From Neisseriaceae bacterium CLB008 (GTDB lineage: Bacteria > Pseudomonadota > Gammaproteobacteria > Burkholderiales > Neisseriaceae), in the NCBI GenBank assembly GCA_041228285.1, contig CP166133.1:682001-746000 (forward strand): a stretch of DNA of 64,000 nt. Reading direction: 5' to 3'. Positions within the stretch are counted from its first letter, which is position 1. Each line of letters starts with the position of its first letter. Positions 24,931 to 34,485 of this stretch are shown in pieces. The position numbers and the translations under genes were made by a program. Under the pieces are notes generated by a model, which saw only the letters and a list, made by a program, of their open reading frames with translations, did not search any database and was not told the DNA's origin.

Positions 24931-25890
24931 ATGAAGCAAGTTTTTCTTGATTTTGAACAGCCAATTGCAGAACTAGAGAACAAAATAGAACAATTGCGCT
25001 ATGTTCAGGACGATTCAGTGGTTGATATCTCAGAAGACATCGCCCGACTGACCAAAAAAAGCAAAGATTTGACCAAAACGATATTCAGCAAGCTAACCCC
25101 TTGGCAAGTCTCACAGGTTTCTCGTCATGCTCAGCGTCCTTATACGCAAGATTACATCGATGCGATGTTTACGGACTATGAAGAACTGCATGGCGATCGT
25201 AGCTATGCCGACGATAAGGCCATTATTGGTGGTCTTGCGCGGTTTAACGGCCAAAGCGTGGTGGTGATCGGTCATCAAAAAGGCCGCGACACCAAAGAAA
25301 AAATTCGTCGTAATTTCGGCATGCCTCGTCCCGAAGGCTATCGTAAAGCATTGCGTTTGATGAAGCTGGCGGAAAAATTCCAGCTGCCCATCATGACGTT
25401 TATTGACACGCCAGGCGCTTACCCTGGTATTGGTGCGGAAGAGCGTGGCCAGTCAGAGGCGATTGGTCGCAACCTATACGAAATGTCACAGTTGAACGTG
25501 CCGGTGATCTGTACGGTGATCGGCGAGGGTGGTTCAGGTGGCGCCTTGGCGATTGCCGTGGGCGACTATGTGAACATGCTGCAATACGCAACCTATTCTG
25601 TGATTTCACCAGAAGGCTGTGCGTCTATTTTGTGGAAGACGGCTGAAAAAGCCCCTGAGGCAGCAGAAGCGCTGGGCATTACCGCGGATAAGGCGAAAAA
25701 GCTGAAGCTGATTGATGCGATTGTGAAAGAGCCTTTGGGCGGCGCCCACCGTAACTATCCTGAAATGATGGTCAGCATGCAGCAAACGTTGGCTGAACAG
25801 CTTAAAGAGGCCCAAAGCCTGCCGATTGGTCAACTGTTGACCAAGCGTTTTGACCGCATCATGGCCTACGGTAGCTTTAGTGAAAAATAA
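24931..25890 (+). CDS. accA: Acetyl-CoA carboxylase carboxyltransferase subunit alpha
   Basis: AccA (319 residues) forms with AccD the carboxyltransferase that makes malonyl-CoA for fatty acid synthesis. Start at the ATG at 24931, giving the family N-terminus [18 protein letters not shown]; the longer frame from 24865 adds unconserved residues. [40 protein letters not shown] and [11 protein letters not shown] are the active-site segments. tilS starts inside its last codons. Confidence 0.97.
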   Translation: MKQVFLDFEQPIAELENKIEQLRYVQDDSVVDISEDIARLTKKSKDLTKTIFSKLTPWQVSQVSRHAQRPYTQDYIDAMFTDYEELHGDRSYADDKAIIGGLARFNGQSVVVIGHQKGRDTKEKIRRNFGMPRPEGYRKALRLMKLAEKFQLPIMTFIDTPGAYPGIGAEERGQSEAIGRNLYEMSQLNVPVICTVIGEGGSGGALAIAVGDYVNMLQYATYSVISPEGCASILWKTAEKAPEAAEALGITADKAKKLKLIDAIVKEPLGGAHRNYPEMMVSMQQTLAEQLKEAQSLPIGQLLTKRFDRIMAYGSFSEK

Positions 25891-27184
25891 ACTGTCGCAG
25901 ACAGTGGCACAGTTTTGGTCAGCCCATCGACGGGCTGATCAGGCTGTGATTGAAATCGCGTTAAGCGGTGGTGTCGACTCGGTCGCGCTGCTGCACGCTT
26001 TTGACGGCTTGCAAGCGGAACATGGGTTTCGTTTGCAAGCCGTACACGTTCATCATGGCATCAGCGCCCACGCCGACGCCTGGGCGACTTTTTGTGCCGA
26101 GCTGTGCGCGCGCTTTAATGTCCCGCTGCGGGTGGTGCGGGTGGCCTTGGATTTTGACGCCAAAAGTGGCTTAGAGGCCGAGGCGCGGCGAGCACGCTAT
26201 GAGGCTTTTGCCGCGGGCGACGCTGATGTGGTGGTGTTGGGTCATCATCTAGACGATCAGGTGGAAACTACCCTTGCGAACTTATTGCGCGGTGGCGGGG
26301 TGCGTGCGCTGGCAGCGATGCCGCCGGTGCGGGCTTTAGGCGCTAAGGCGTTATGGCGACCTTGCTTGACCTTGCCTAAGGCAGTGTTGCAAGAATACGT
26401 ACAAAATCAAGGTTTAAGCCACGTTGAGGATGACAGCAACGTTGATCGCCAGTATAAACGCAATTGGGTGCGGCATGAGTTGCTGCCGATGCTGGGGCAG
26501 TATTTGCCGCATGCGCCGCAGCACATTCTCAGAACCACCGAATTGATGCAAGAGACGCTCAGTATTTTGGATGAGGTCTTGCAAGCAGATAGCCGTTTGG
26601 TGTGTCCCGACGGCGTGTTTTATTATGGCCCGTGGCAAGCATTAAGCCCGGCCAGACAGCATCAGCTGTTATTGCATTTCGTGACGACCGCGGGATTAGG
26701 GACCCCGCGGCCGGACAGTCTGCATGATTTTGCCCAACAGCTACGCCGTATTGGTGCAGGGCAGATGGATTGGCGTTTGCCCAAGGGCCGCGTCTATGCC
26801 TATCAGGGCCGGCTATATGTTGTGCCTCAAGCAGATTTATGGCGGCTTCAGCCTTGGGCTGAAGAAACGCTGGCAGATATTGCCGCCCAAACCTATGGCG
26901 AAGGGACGCTGACTTGGATAGCAGCGGATAAAGGCTTGCCTTTAGCGCGTATCCAAGAGGGTTTAACGCTGAGGGCGCGCGTGTCCACCGACAAAATACA
27001 CACAACCATTGGACATAAAAATGTGAAGCGTGTGCTGCAAGAAAAAGGCGTACCGCCTTTTTTGAGAACGTACTGGCCGGTGCTGGTTGACGCAGAAGAT
27101 CAGTGCGTCGCCGTGTGCGGCTTGTGGGTTGCAGCAAAGGACACGATTGAGCATGGCTATTTACCACGGGGATGGTTGGATTGA
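25880..27184 (+). CDS. tilS: tRNA(Ile)-lysidine synthetase
   Basis: TilS modifies C34 of the CAU-anticodon tRNA-Ile to lysidine so that it reads AUA. The N-type ATP-pyrophosphatase motif SGGVDSVAL is at about residues 30-38, followed by [27 protein letters not shown] and [11 protein letters not shown]-like [14 protein letters not shown]-terminal domains run to about 434. GTG at 25880 (overlapping accA by 11 bp) gives the closest family N-terminus; a TTG at 25850 is an alternative. accA-tilS adjacency is known in Neisseria. Confidence 0.93.
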   Translation: MKNKLSQTVAQFWSAHRRADQAVIEIALSGGVDSVALLHAFDGLQAEHGFRLQAVHVHHGISAHADAWATFCAELCARFNVPLRVVRVALDFDAKSGLEAEARRARYEAFAAGDADVVVLGHHLDDQVETTLANLLRGGGVRALAAMPPVRALGAKALWRPCLTLPKAVLQEYVQNQGLSHVEDDSNVDRQYKRNWVRHELLPMLGQYLPHAPQHILRTTELMQETLSILDEVLQADSRLVCPDGVFYYGPWQALSPARQHQLLLHFVTTAGLGTPRPDSLHDFAQQLRRIGAGQMDWRLPKGRVYAYQGRLYVVPQADLWRLQPWAEETLADIAAQTYGEGTLTWIAADKGLPLARIQEGLTLRARVSTDKIHTTIGHKNVKRVLQEKGVPPFLRTYWPVLVDAEDQCVAVCGLWVAAKDTIEHGYLPRGWLD

Positions 27185-27225
27185 TTGCATTAAAAATGAA
27201 CCATTTAGAATGGATGCAGTCGTAG

Positions 27226-27256
27226 AGGTGTACACCTTTGCATGCTGCTATAAAAT
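27226..27256 (+). promoter_or_regulatory. Promoter and palindrome upstream of rpoE
   Basis: A perfect 12-bp palindrome AGGTGTACACCT (27226-27237) lies where the -35 element would be for a -10 of TATAAA (27249-27254) or TAAAAT (27251-27256). The rpoE ATG is 19 bp further. The palindrome may be an operator; the sigma-E motif itself is not convincing here. Confidence 0.5.
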
Positions 27257-27274
27257 AGAAAGAAAGCAGAGATT

Positions 27275-27874
27275 ATGAGTGATCGAAACATCGATCAGGC
27301 TTTGGTGGAACGAGCGCAAAAGGGTGAGAAAAGAGCATTTGAGCTCTTGGTGGCGAAATACCAACGACGCTTAAAACGACTTTTGTCACGCTTTATTCGC
27401 GATGAGCATGAAGTGGATGATGTGGTCCAAGAGGCCTTCATCAAGGCTTATCGTGCGCTGCCGAATTTTCGCGGCGACAGCGCTTTTTATACGTGGTTGT
27501 ATCGTATCGGTATTAATACCGCCAAGAATTTTTTGGCCACCTCTGGGCGTCGTCCGATGATTTCCAGCGAAGTGGCCAATGAAGATGGTGAATCGTTAGA
27601 TTTAATCGATCAAATGCCTGATTACAATACGCCAGAGACAATGTTGGCCAATAAGCAGATTCTGCAAACCGTTGAAGCTGCCGTGGCCAAATTGCCCGAG
27701 GATTTGAATCGAGCCATTACGCTTCGTGAAATTGAAGGCCTGAGTTATGAAGAAATTGCAGAAGTAATGGATTGTCCTATCGGCACCGTGCGTTCGCGGA
27801 TTTTCCGTGCGCGTGAGGTCATTGCCAAAGACTTGCGTCCGCTTTTGGACACAGCAGAAAACCGTAGGTGGTAA
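27275..27874 (+). CDS. rpoE: RNA polymerase sigma-E factor
   Basis: Extracytoplasmic-function sigma factor (199 residues): region 2 with LLVAKYQRRLKRLLSRFIRDEHEVDDVVQEAFIKAYRALPNFRGDSAFYTWLYRIGINTAKNFL, and region 4 with LREIEGLSYEEIAEVMDCPIGTVRSRIFRARE. In the family it directs the response to outer-membrane protein misfolding. It heads an operon with its anti-sigma factor and RseB. Confidence 0.96.
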   Translation: MSDRNIDQALVERAQKGEKRAFELLVAKYQRRLKRLLSRFIRDEHEVDDVVQEAFIKAYRALPNFRGDSAFYTWLYRIGINTAKNFLATSGRRPMISSEVANEDGESLDLIDQMPDYNTPETMLANKQILQTVEAAVAKLPEDLNRAITLREIEGLSYEEIAEVMDCPIGTVRSRIFRAREVIAKDLRPLLDTAENRRW

Positions 27875-27878
27875 GAAA

Positions 27879-28517
27879 ATGAAATCTGAACATTTGGAAA
27901 CCCTATCAGCTTTGATGGATGATGAGTTAGATGCCCGAGAATCTCAAGCTTTTGTGGATCGGCTCTTGGCCGACCCTGAGGCTCAGGCTTCGTGGTTGTC
28001 GTATCATGTGGTGAAAGACAGCATGCAAAAAACCGACTGCAGCAGTAATGGTCGTTTGTTTGCGTCTATTTGCGCCCAATTAGATGAAGAGCCCACCGTG
28101 CGCACGAGCATGCCGGTGGCGCCTGCTCGCCTGAAGTCTGCGGCTAATCAGTGGTTCCGTGGTTTCTCCGTGGCTGCCAGCGTGCTGGTGGCGGCGGTGG
28201 CCATGTGGCAAATGTGGCCTACGTCACAAACCCAAATGGGCGATGATGCTGGCCTCTTGGCCTCAAGCACGGCACCTGCTGCCTCTGCTGCTGCGCCCCA
28301 GGGCACGGTCATGAGCGTGAGCCAAAACTTGGGCGTGAACCAAAGCGTGGGTACTGAGCCACGTGCCGGCGATGCTTTGCCTCTGTATGCCGTACCGGCC
28401 AATACACGTAGCCAAGATTATTTGAATAATCCGTATTTACGTGCCCATCAAGAGGTGTTGAATCAGCCTCAGGATGAGTGGGTGAGCGTGTCCTTGCAGC
28501 AAGAGGGGCAACGTTAA
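27879..28517 (+). CDS. rseA: Anti-sigma-E factor RseA
   Basis: A 212-residue inner-membrane protein. The N-terminal anti-sigma domain (about 1-85) has LETLSALMDDELDARESQAFVDRLLADPEAQASW, typical of RseA/MucA. One membrane helix follows (about 90-108, FSVAASVLVAAVAMWQ), then a Ser/Ala/Gln-rich periplasmic tail. Start at the ATG at 27879, four bases after the rpoE stop; the longer frame overlapping rpoE is not used. Cleavage of such proteins by DegS and RseP frees sigma-E. Confidence 0.92.
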   Translation: MKSEHLETLSALMDDELDARESQAFVDRLLADPEAQASWLSYHVVKDSMQKTDCSSNGRLFASICAQLDEEPTVRTSMPVAPARLKSAANQWFRGFSVAASVLVAAVAMWQMWPTSQTQMGDDAGLLASSTAPAASAAAPQGTVMSVSQNLGVNQSVGTEPRAGDALPLYAVPANTRSQDYLNNPYLRAHQEVLNQPQDEWVSVSLQQEGQR

Positions 28518-29489
28518 ATGTGGATGCGTGTATTTTTACTCAGCACCTTGATGTGGTCGGCCAACGTTTACGCAGCTTCGGCTAAGGGTGACGTTTGGCG
28601 CGACCTAGGCTTGGCGGCAAAAGCCGTCAACAACCAAAGTTTTTCTGGCGTGTATCTGCGCCAAACCAAGCAAGGTTTAGAGACTTACCAGGTCTACCGT
28701 GTGGTCAATAAGCAAGGCTTGCGTGAGCGCCGTGTGGCGAACGACGGGATCGACCGTGAAATGCTGCGCCACAACCGTCAATTGCAGTATTTTTCGGAAA
28801 GCGAAAAAGGCTTGAAGCTGTTGCGTCTAGGCGCTTTGCGTCAGTTTCCTGCGGCTTTACCGAGTAATCCTAAGCTGTTAGATGATGCCTATGCTGTGAC
28901 GGTTGGCGAAATGGCTCGCGTGGCCAATCGCGCCTGCCGCTGGTATCGGGTGACGCCTAAGCACAACGATCGCTATCGACAAGACTTTTGCCTCGACAGC
29001 AAAAACTATTTCCCCCTGAAGCAAGTGTTGATTCGCGGCAATCATGAGGTTGTGGAGCAAAGCACCTTTAGCCAAATCACCTTCGGTACGCCCGATGCCG
29101 TACTGCTGAAAATTGATCCGCGCCTGAATTTATTGGATAAAGGCACGTTGCCGCCAACGATTAGCCAAGCCCAGCTGCAAAAAATGAAGCAGCAGCAGCG
29201 CAACAGTAAAGACCCACGCATCAGCGGCTTGCCGCCTGGATTCGTGGTGTTGATGGCGCGTGATCTGGGTAAAACCGGCAGTCACTACTTACTCAGCGAT
29301 GCCTTGGTTAAAGTGTCGGTGTTTGTGGAGCAAACGCAGGACGGTAAGCCTAATTTAGAAGGTCATGAGATCAACGGTGGCCTGTCGATGGGCATTGTTC
29401 AAAAAGACAATTGGCGCCTCACCGCCGTGGGCGACGTCCCTTCGGATAAGCTGGAATCCTATCTTGGTCAGCTAAGAGTTTTGCACTGA
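28518..29489 (+). CDS. rseB: Periplasmic sigma-E regulator RseB/MucB
   Basis: A 323-residue exported protein with a signal peptide (about 1-19, ending VYAAS) and the MucB/RseB two-domain layout: an N-terminal lipoprotein-carrier-like half (SFSGVYLRQTKQGLETYQVYRVV) and a C-terminal domain that contacts RseA. It starts directly after the rseA stop. In the family it senses mislocalised lipids or lipoproteins and shields RseA from DegS. A strong terminator follows. Confidence 0.92.
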   Translation: MWMRVFLLSTLMWSANVYAASAKGDVWRDLGLAAKAVNNQSFSGVYLRQTKQGLETYQVYRVVNKQGLRERRVANDGIDREMLRHNRQLQYFSESEKGLKLLRLGALRQFPAALPSNPKLLDDAYAVTVGEMARVANRACRWYRVTPKHNDRYRQDFCLDSKNYFPLKQVLIRGNHEVVEQSTFSQITFGTPDAVLLKIDPRLNLLDKGTLPPTISQAQLQKMKQQQRNSKDPRISGLPPGFVVLMARDLGKTGSHYLLSDALVKVSVFVEQTQDGKPNLEGHEINGGLSMGIVQKDNWRLTAVGDVPSDKLESYLGQLRVLH

Positions 29490-29521
29490 CGCTTTGTGCC
29501 GGTTGCCAAACGCCGATAATG

Positions 29522-29556
29522 TGCCTAAAGTAGCCTGCTATTTTAGGCATTTTTTA
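29522..29556 (+). terminator. Terminator after rseB
   Basis: Stem TGCCTAAA-g-TAGC / GCTA-t-TTTAGGCA with a CT loop and a single G-T position, followed by seven T. Confidence 0.9.
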
Positions 29557-29569
29557 TGAAAGACGGTCT

Positions 29570-29809
29570 ATGACGCTGACTTTGATGTCCCGAATTTATT
29601 GCAGCCTCTGTACGGATATGCAGGCGCAGCTAGAGGCTTTGCAGGCCGAGTTTGATTTTGAGCTGGTGGTTTTAGATGTAGATGCTGATCCTGAGCTGGA
29701 GGCGCAATACGATGAGCTGGTGCCGGTGCTGTTGGCTGGTGAAACGCAGCTGTGTCATTGGCATTTAGACCTCGCTAAGGTTCGTGCATATTTGACGAAT
29801 ATGAGTTAA
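29570..29809 (+). CDS. Glutaredoxin-like small thioredoxin-fold protein
   Basis: A 79-residue glutaredoxin-like (DUF836-type) protein with a CxxC active site in SRIYCSLCTDM (Cys 11 and Cys 14), the strand FELVVLDVDADPELEAQYDELVPVLLAG containing the cis-Pro (VPV), and a C-terminal helix. It lies between rseB and lepA with terminators on both sides, so it is probably transcribed alone. Substrate unknown. Confidence 0.82.
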   Translation: MTLTLMSRIYCSLCTDMQAQLEALQAEFDFELVVLDVDADPELEAQYDELVPVLLAGETQLCHWHLDLAKVRAYLTNMS

Positions 29810-29831
29810 AATAAACCCCTTGATTACATGT

Positions 29832-29868
29832 AAGGGCAGGCACTTAACGCGACCTGTCCTTTCTTATT
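29832..29868 (+). terminator. Terminator or attenuator upstream of lepA
   Basis: Stem AAGGGCAGG / CCTGTCCTT (one G-U pair) with a 12-base loop, followed by a T-rich tract. It ends only 17 bp before the lepA start codon, so it closes the glutaredoxin-like gene or attenuates lepA. Confidence 0.75.
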
Positions 29869-29884
29869 TTTTTATAAAGCCTCT

Positions 29885-31678
29885 ATGAAACACATCAGAA
29901 ACTTTTCTATTATTGCCCATATTGACCATGGTAAATCAACGCTGGCCGATCGTTTTATTCAATATTGCGGGGGTTTGGACATGCGCGAGATGAGCTCGCA
30001 AGTGTTGGACTCGATGGACATTGAAAAAGAACGTGGCATCACGATTAAAGCCCAAACGGCTGCGCTTACTTATAAAGCCCGTGATGGTGAGACTTATCAG
30101 CTCAATCTGATTGACACCCCCGGACACGTTGACTTCTCATACGAAGTCTCGCGCTCGTTGAGCGCCTGTGAAGGCGCGCTGCTGGTGGTAGATGCCTCTC
30201 AAGGCGTCGAAGCCCAAACCGTCGCTAACTGCTACACCGCCATTGAGCTAGGCGTGGAAGTAGTGCCGGTGCTGAATAAAATTGACTTACCTGCGGCAGA
30301 CCCAGAGCGAGTGGCTCAGGAAATTGAAGACATCGTGGGTATTGAAGCCATTGATGCGGTACAAACGTCGGCAAAAAGCGGCATCGGCATTGATGACGTG
30401 CTGGAAGAAGTCGTGAAGAAGATTCCACCGCCAGTGGGGGACGTGGATGCGCCATTGAAGGCCTTAATCATCGACTCATGGTTTGACAACTATGTGGGCG
30501 TGGTGATGTTGATCCGCGTGATTGACGGCGTGTTGCGCCCGAAAGACAAAGTGACCTTCATGGCCACCAAAGTTGATTCTCAGGTTGAGCAAGTCGGCGT
30601 GTTTACCCCTAAATCGGTGAAGCGCGATAGCCTATCGGCGGGTGAGGTGGGCTTTTTGATCACCGGCGTGAAGGAACTTCAGGCGGCCAAGGTAGGCGAT
30701 ACCGTTACCCATACCGCTAAGCCTGCTGCTGCGGCATTACCAGGCTTTAAAGAAGTTAAATCACAGGTGTTCGCTGGGCTTTACCCGGTTGAAAGCCACG
30801 ATTTTGAAGCCTTGCGTGAAGCCTTAGAAAAGCTACAGTTAAACGATGCCTCGCTGCATTTTGAGCCGGAAGTGTCTCAAGCCTTAGGCTTTGGCTTTCG
30901 CTGCGGCTTCTTAGGCCTATTACACCTAGAAATTGTGCAAGAGCGCTTAGAGCGCGAGTTTGACATGGATTTAATCACCACGGCCCCGACGGTAGTGTAT
31001 CAAGTGGTGCAAAAAGACGGCACCATGCTGGAGGTTGAAAACCCATCTAAGCTACCGGATATGGGCGCCATTGAAACGATTATGGAGCCGATCATCACCG
31101 CCACCATCTTGGTGCCGGAAGAATACGTCGGTTCGGTAATGACGCTGTGTAATCAAAAGCGGGGCGTGCAAAAGAACATGCAGTATATGGGCCGTCAGGT
31201 TATGTTGACCTACGAAATGCCGATGAACGAAGTGGTGATGGATTTCTTTGACAAGCTTAAGTCTACCAGCCGTGGCTATGCTTCTTTAGACTATGAGTTT
31301 AAAGAGTTCCGCGCCGCTGATTTGGTGAAGCTAGACATTCTGGTGAACAGTGAAAAAGTCGACGCCTTGAGCCTGATCGTGCATCGCCAAAGCGCCGTCT
31401 ACCGCGGTCGTGAGCTGGCTTCTAAAATGCGTGAGCTCATCCCGCGTCAGATGTTTGACATTGCGGTTCAGGCCGCGCTTGGTGGCCAGATCATTGCGCG
31501 TGAAAGCATTAAAGCTTTACGTAAAAACGTGTTAGCCAAATGTTATGGCGGCGACATTTCACGTAAGCGTAAGCTGCTGGAAAAACAAAAAGCCGGTAAG
31601 AAACGCATGAAGTCTGTGGGCAACGTTGAAATTCCACAGGCGGCGTTCTTGGCCATTTTACAAGTTGGAGATAAATAA
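29885..31678 (+). CDS. lepA: Elongation factor 4 (ribosomal back-translocase LepA)
   Basis: A 597-residue translational GTPase, full length. G1 [14 protein letters not shown]3 [16 protein letters not shown] and G4 NKIDLP define the GTP site in the first 185 residues; the C-terminal LepA-specific region includes [25 protein letters not shown]. Its stop overlaps the lepB start in TAATG, so the two are coupled. Confidence 0.98.
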   Translation: MKHIRNFSIIAHIDHGKSTLADRFIQYCGGLDMREMSSQVLDSMDIEKERGITIKAQTAALTYKARDGETYQLNLIDTPGHVDFSYEVSRSLSACEGALLVVDASQGVEAQTVANCYTAIELGVEVVPVLNKIDLPAADPERVAQEIEDIVGIEAIDAVQTSAKSGIGIDDVLEEVVKKIPPPVGDVDAPLKALIIDSWFDNYVGVVMLIRVIDGVLRPKDKVTFMATKVDSQVEQVGVFTPKSVKRDSLSAGEVGFLITGVKELQAAKVGDTVTHTAKPAAAALPGFKEVKSQVFAGLYPVESHDFEALREALEKLQLNDASLHFEPEVSQALGFGFRCGFLGLLHLEIVQERLEREFDMDLITTAPTVVYQVVQKDGTMLEVENPSKLPDMGAIETIMEPIITATILVPEEYVGSVMTLCNQKRGVQKNMQYMGRQVMLTYEMPMNEVVMDFFDKLKSTSRGYASLDYEFKEFRAADLVKLDILVNSEKVDALSLIVHRQSAVYRGRELASKMRELIPRQMFDIAVQAALGGQIIARESIKALRKNVLAKCYGGDISRKRKLLEKQKAGKKRMKSVGNVEIPQAAFLAILQVGDK

Positions 31679-32658
31679 TGACCCCAAATATGCTGTTCGG
31701 TGCCATAGCCTTATTTGTGGTGGGCTTGGTCTTGTTTGCTAAGAGTAAAAAAACCAAAGAGGCTGGTGAAGATTGGTCTAGCGCCTTACAGTGGGGTTAT
31801 TTGTTGATGTTGGTGGGCGTGTTTGGTGGCCTGTCTTACTTCATGAGCTTTACCGCCGTTCTGTTGATTTTTGTTTTGGTGACCGGCGTGGTGTGGTTTT
31901 ATGACCGCGCCCAAACCAAGAAAAAAACCGACCAGGCTGGCAATAAGCACCATTTTGTCGACTATATGCGCGGTTTTTTCCCCGTGATTTTCGTGGTGTT
32001 TGTGCTGCGTAGTTTTGTGGCCGAGCCGTTCCAAATTCCATCTAGCTCTATGCGTCCAGGGCTAGTGGTGGGTGACTTTATCCTGGTGAATAAGTTTGTG
32101 TACGGCCTGCGTTTACCGGTGGCGAATAAGGTCATCATCCCCGTGGGTGAGGTTGAGCGCGGCGACGTGGCTGTGTTTAACTATCCGCGTGACCCAAGCC
32201 TTAACTACATTAAGCGGATTGTGGGCGTGCCCGGCGATGTGATTGATTACCACAATAAAGTGTTGACCATCAATGGTGAAGTCATTAAAGATGAGTTTGT
32301 GGGTGAGGCCAGCTATTTAGAAGCGACGCCACAAGGCCCTGTGAACTTGAACAATAATCTGTTTGACGAAACCATGGGCGACAAGCGCTACCAGGTGTAT
32401 CAAATGCCGCAAATGCCGACGCTTCAGCTTTCTGGCGTGGACTCTGACTTCCCGTTCCGTGACCAGTGTCTGTATGAAGAAAATGGCTTTACCTGTAAAG
32501 TCCCACAAGGACAATACTTTGCCATGGGGGATAACCGTGACAACAGTGAAGACAGCCGCTATTGGGGGTTTGTAGACAGTCAATACATTGTGGGTAAGGC
32601 CTTCTTGGTGTGGATGAACTTCGGTGACTTCTCTCGCGTGGGTACTAAAATTCAATAG
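31678..32658 (+). CDS. lepB: Signal peptidase I
   Basis: Inner-membrane endopeptidase (326 residues) that cuts Sec and Tat signal peptides. Three N-terminal hydrophobic segments (about 4-20, 38-70, 96-112) precede the catalytic domain. The nucleophile Ser is in IPSSSMRPGLVVGD, the general-base Lys in YIKRIVGVPGD, and box E is MGDNRDNSEDSRYWG. Its ATG shares one base with the lepA stop. A hairpin separates it from rnc. Confidence 0.97.
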   Translation: MTPNMLFGAIALFVVGLVLFAKSKKTKEAGEDWSSALQWGYLLMLVGVFGGLSYFMSFTAVLLIFVLVTGVVWFYDRAQTKKKTDQAGNKHHFVDYMRGFFPVIFVVFVLRSFVAEPFQIPSSSMRPGLVVGDFILVNKFVYGLRLPVANKVIIPVGEVERGDVAVFNYPRDPSLNYIKRIVGVPGDVIDYHNKVLTINGEVIKDEFVGEASYLEATPQGPVNLNNNLFDETMGDKRYQVYQMPQMPTLQLSGVDSDFPFRDQCLYEENGFTCKVPQGQYFAMGDNRDNSEDSRYWGFVDSQYIVGKAFLVWMNFGDFSRVGTKIQ

Positions 32659-32719
32659 GTTTTGGGCATGATGAGGCCTTTTTAGGCTGAGCTGTAAACG
32701 AAACAGGCATATTGTTGAA

Positions 32720-32744
32720 AAAGGGCAGAACTATTCTGCCCTTT
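32720..32744 (+). terminator. Hairpin between lepB and rnc
   Basis: Stem AAAGGGCAGAA / TTCTGCCCTTT with a 3-base CTA loop; the downstream T-tract is interrupted, so termination may be partial. Confidence 0.6.
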
Positions 32745-32826
32745 GTTGTCTCTAAAAAAAACGCTGACGCCAGCCGTTCAGCGTGTACAATTGATCCTGC
32801 ACACACATGGTAAAAGGCTAACAAAA

Positions 32827-33543
32827 ATGAGTTCGACAGAAGCGTTTACACGCAATTTACAAAAATTACAAAAGCAAATTGGTTATGAGTTTCAAAACCA
32901 AGCTTTGGTGCATCAGGCGTTGACCCATCGAAGTTTTTCTTCGAAGAACAACGAACGCTTTGAGTTCGTGGGTGATTCTATTTTGAATTACTCGGTCGCC
33001 AAAATGTTGTTTGATGCCTTTCCTAATCTCACCGAAGGCGAGCTATCGCGCTTGCGCGCTAATCAGGTCAACCAAGATGCCTTGGCCGAGATCGCCCAGC
33101 AGCTAAGCTTAGGGTCGGTGTTGTTTTTGGGTGAAGGCGAATTAAAAAGCGGTGGCTTTCGCCGACCGTCGATACTGGCCGACGCATTAGAGGCGCTGTT
33201 TGCCGCGGTCAGCTTTGATAGCGATTTTTTAAGAGCTGAAGCCGTGGTGCGTCATTTGTTCAAAGATCGTATTCAGCACATTGATTTACGCGATCAATGG
33301 AAGGATGCCAAAACCTTACTGCAAGAAGCTTTGCAGGCTCGTCGTTTTATGTTGCCGAAGTATCGCATTGAACATCAAACCGGCGGTGCGCACGAACAGG
33401 TGTTTACCGTACAGTGTGATTTAGGTGAACTGGCCTACATCACGCGTGGCGAAGGCGGTAGCCGTCGTCAGGCAGAGCAGCAGGCGGCCAAATTGGCTTT
33501 AGCCTATGTGGAACAAACTTATCCTCTTAACAAAAAGAAATGA
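32827..33543 (+). CDS. rnc: Ribonuclease III
   Basis: A 238-residue double-strand RNA endonuclease for rRNA and mRNA processing. The signature NERFEFVGDSILNYSVAKMLF holds the catalytic acids, with DALEALFAAVSFD; the C-terminal dsRBD covers about 165-235 (DAKTLLQEALQAR to RQAEQQAAKLAL). The ATG at 32827 is used; the longer frame from 32743 runs through the hairpin and is unconserved. era overlaps by 4 bp (ATGA). Confidence 0.96.
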   Translation: MSSTEAFTRNLQKLQKQIGYEFQNQALVHQALTHRSFSSKNNERFEFVGDSILNYSVAKMLFDAFPNLTEGELSRLRANQVNQDALAEIAQQLSLGSVLFLGEGELKSGGFRRPSILADALEALFAAVSFDSDFLRAEAVVRHLFKDRIQHIDLRDQWKDAKTLLQEALQARRFMLPKYRIEHQTGGAHEQVFTVQCDLGELAYITRGEGGSRRQAEQQAAKLALAYVEQTYPLNKKK

Positions 33544-34430
33544 TCATGACTCAAGAATATCGCTGTGGCTTTGTGGCCATCGTGGGTCGCCCCAACGTGG
33601 GCAAATCGACCCTGATGAACCACTTAATCGGCCAAAAAATCAGCATCACCTCCAAAAAAGCCCAAACCACGCGCCATAAGGTTAATGGGATTTATACCGA
33701 AAATGAGGCTCAGTTCGTGTTTGTCGACACGCCTGGATTTCAAACCTTTCATAAAAACGCGCTGAATGAACGTTTGAATAAAAACGTGACCGAAGCCATT
33801 TCTGGTGTCGACATGGTGTTTATGGTGGTTGAAGCCATGCGTCTAAGCGATGCTGACCGCTCGGTGATGGCTTTGTTGCCTAAGCACTTGCCGGTGTATT
33901 TAGTGGTAAATAAATTGGACAAGGCCAAAGACCGCGAGGCACTGGCTGAGTTCATCGAAAAAGTGCAGGCTGAGTTTGAGTTTGCCGGCGTTGAAGTGGT
34001 CAGCGCCAAGCATGGCCAACGCATTGGCAACCTATTGGACATGGTGCGCCCACAATTGCCTATTGGTGAAGCCATGTATCCTGAAGACATGGTGACCGAT
34101 AAAAGCAGCCGCTTTATGGTGATGGAAATCGTCCGAGAAAAAATCTTCCGCTACATGGGCGAGGAATTGCCCTATGCGATGAACGTTGAAGTGGAGTCGT
34201 TTAAAGAAGAAAACGGCATTCAGCATATTTACGTGGCCATTTTGGTGGATAAAGACGGCCAAAAAGGCATGGTCATCGGCAAAGGTGGCGAGAAGCTGAA
34301 GAAGATTTCAACCGAAGCGCGTATTGATATGGAAAAAATGCTGGATCAAAAAGTCTTTTTGAAAGTGTGGGTCAAGGTCAAGTCTGGCTGGGCCGATGAC
34401 GTGCGCTTCTTGAAAGAGCTGGGCCTGTAG
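33540..34430 (+). CDS. era: GTPase Era
   Basis: A 296-residue GTPase for 16S rRNA maturation and 30S assembly. G1 GRPNVGKSTLMNH, G3 DTPGFQ, G4 NKLDKAK; the C-terminal KH domain contains IVDKDGQKGMVIGKGGEKLKKIS-type sequence (VDKDGQKGMVIGKGGEKLK). Overlaps rnc by 4 bp, the common rnc-era coupling. Confidence 0.97.
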   Translation: MIMTQEYRCGFVAIVGRPNVGKSTLMNHLIGQKISITSKKAQTTRHKVNGIYTENEAQFVFVDTPGFQTFHKNALNERLNKNVTEAISGVDMVFMVVEAMRLSDADRSVMALLPKHLPVYLVVNKLDKAKDREALAEFIEKVQAEFEFAGVEVVSAKHGQRIGNLLDMVRPQLPIGEAMYPEDMVTDKSSRFMVMEIVREKIFRYMGEELPYAMNVEVESFKEENGIQHIYVAILVDKDGQKGMVIGKGGEKLKKISTEARIDMEKMLDQKVFLKVWVKVKSGWADDVRFLKELGL

Positions 34431-34450
34431 GCCAAGTGTTGATTTAAAAA

Positions 34451-34480
34451 CCCCCTGAGCAGTGGCTCAGGGGGTTTTTT
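34451..34480. terminator. Bidirectional terminator after era
   Basis: Perfect 10-bp stem CCCCCTGAGC / GCTCAGGGGG with an AGTG loop, T6 on the plus side and A5 on the other. It serves era and the convergent MFS gene. Confidence 0.93.
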
Positions 34481-34485
34481 GTTGC

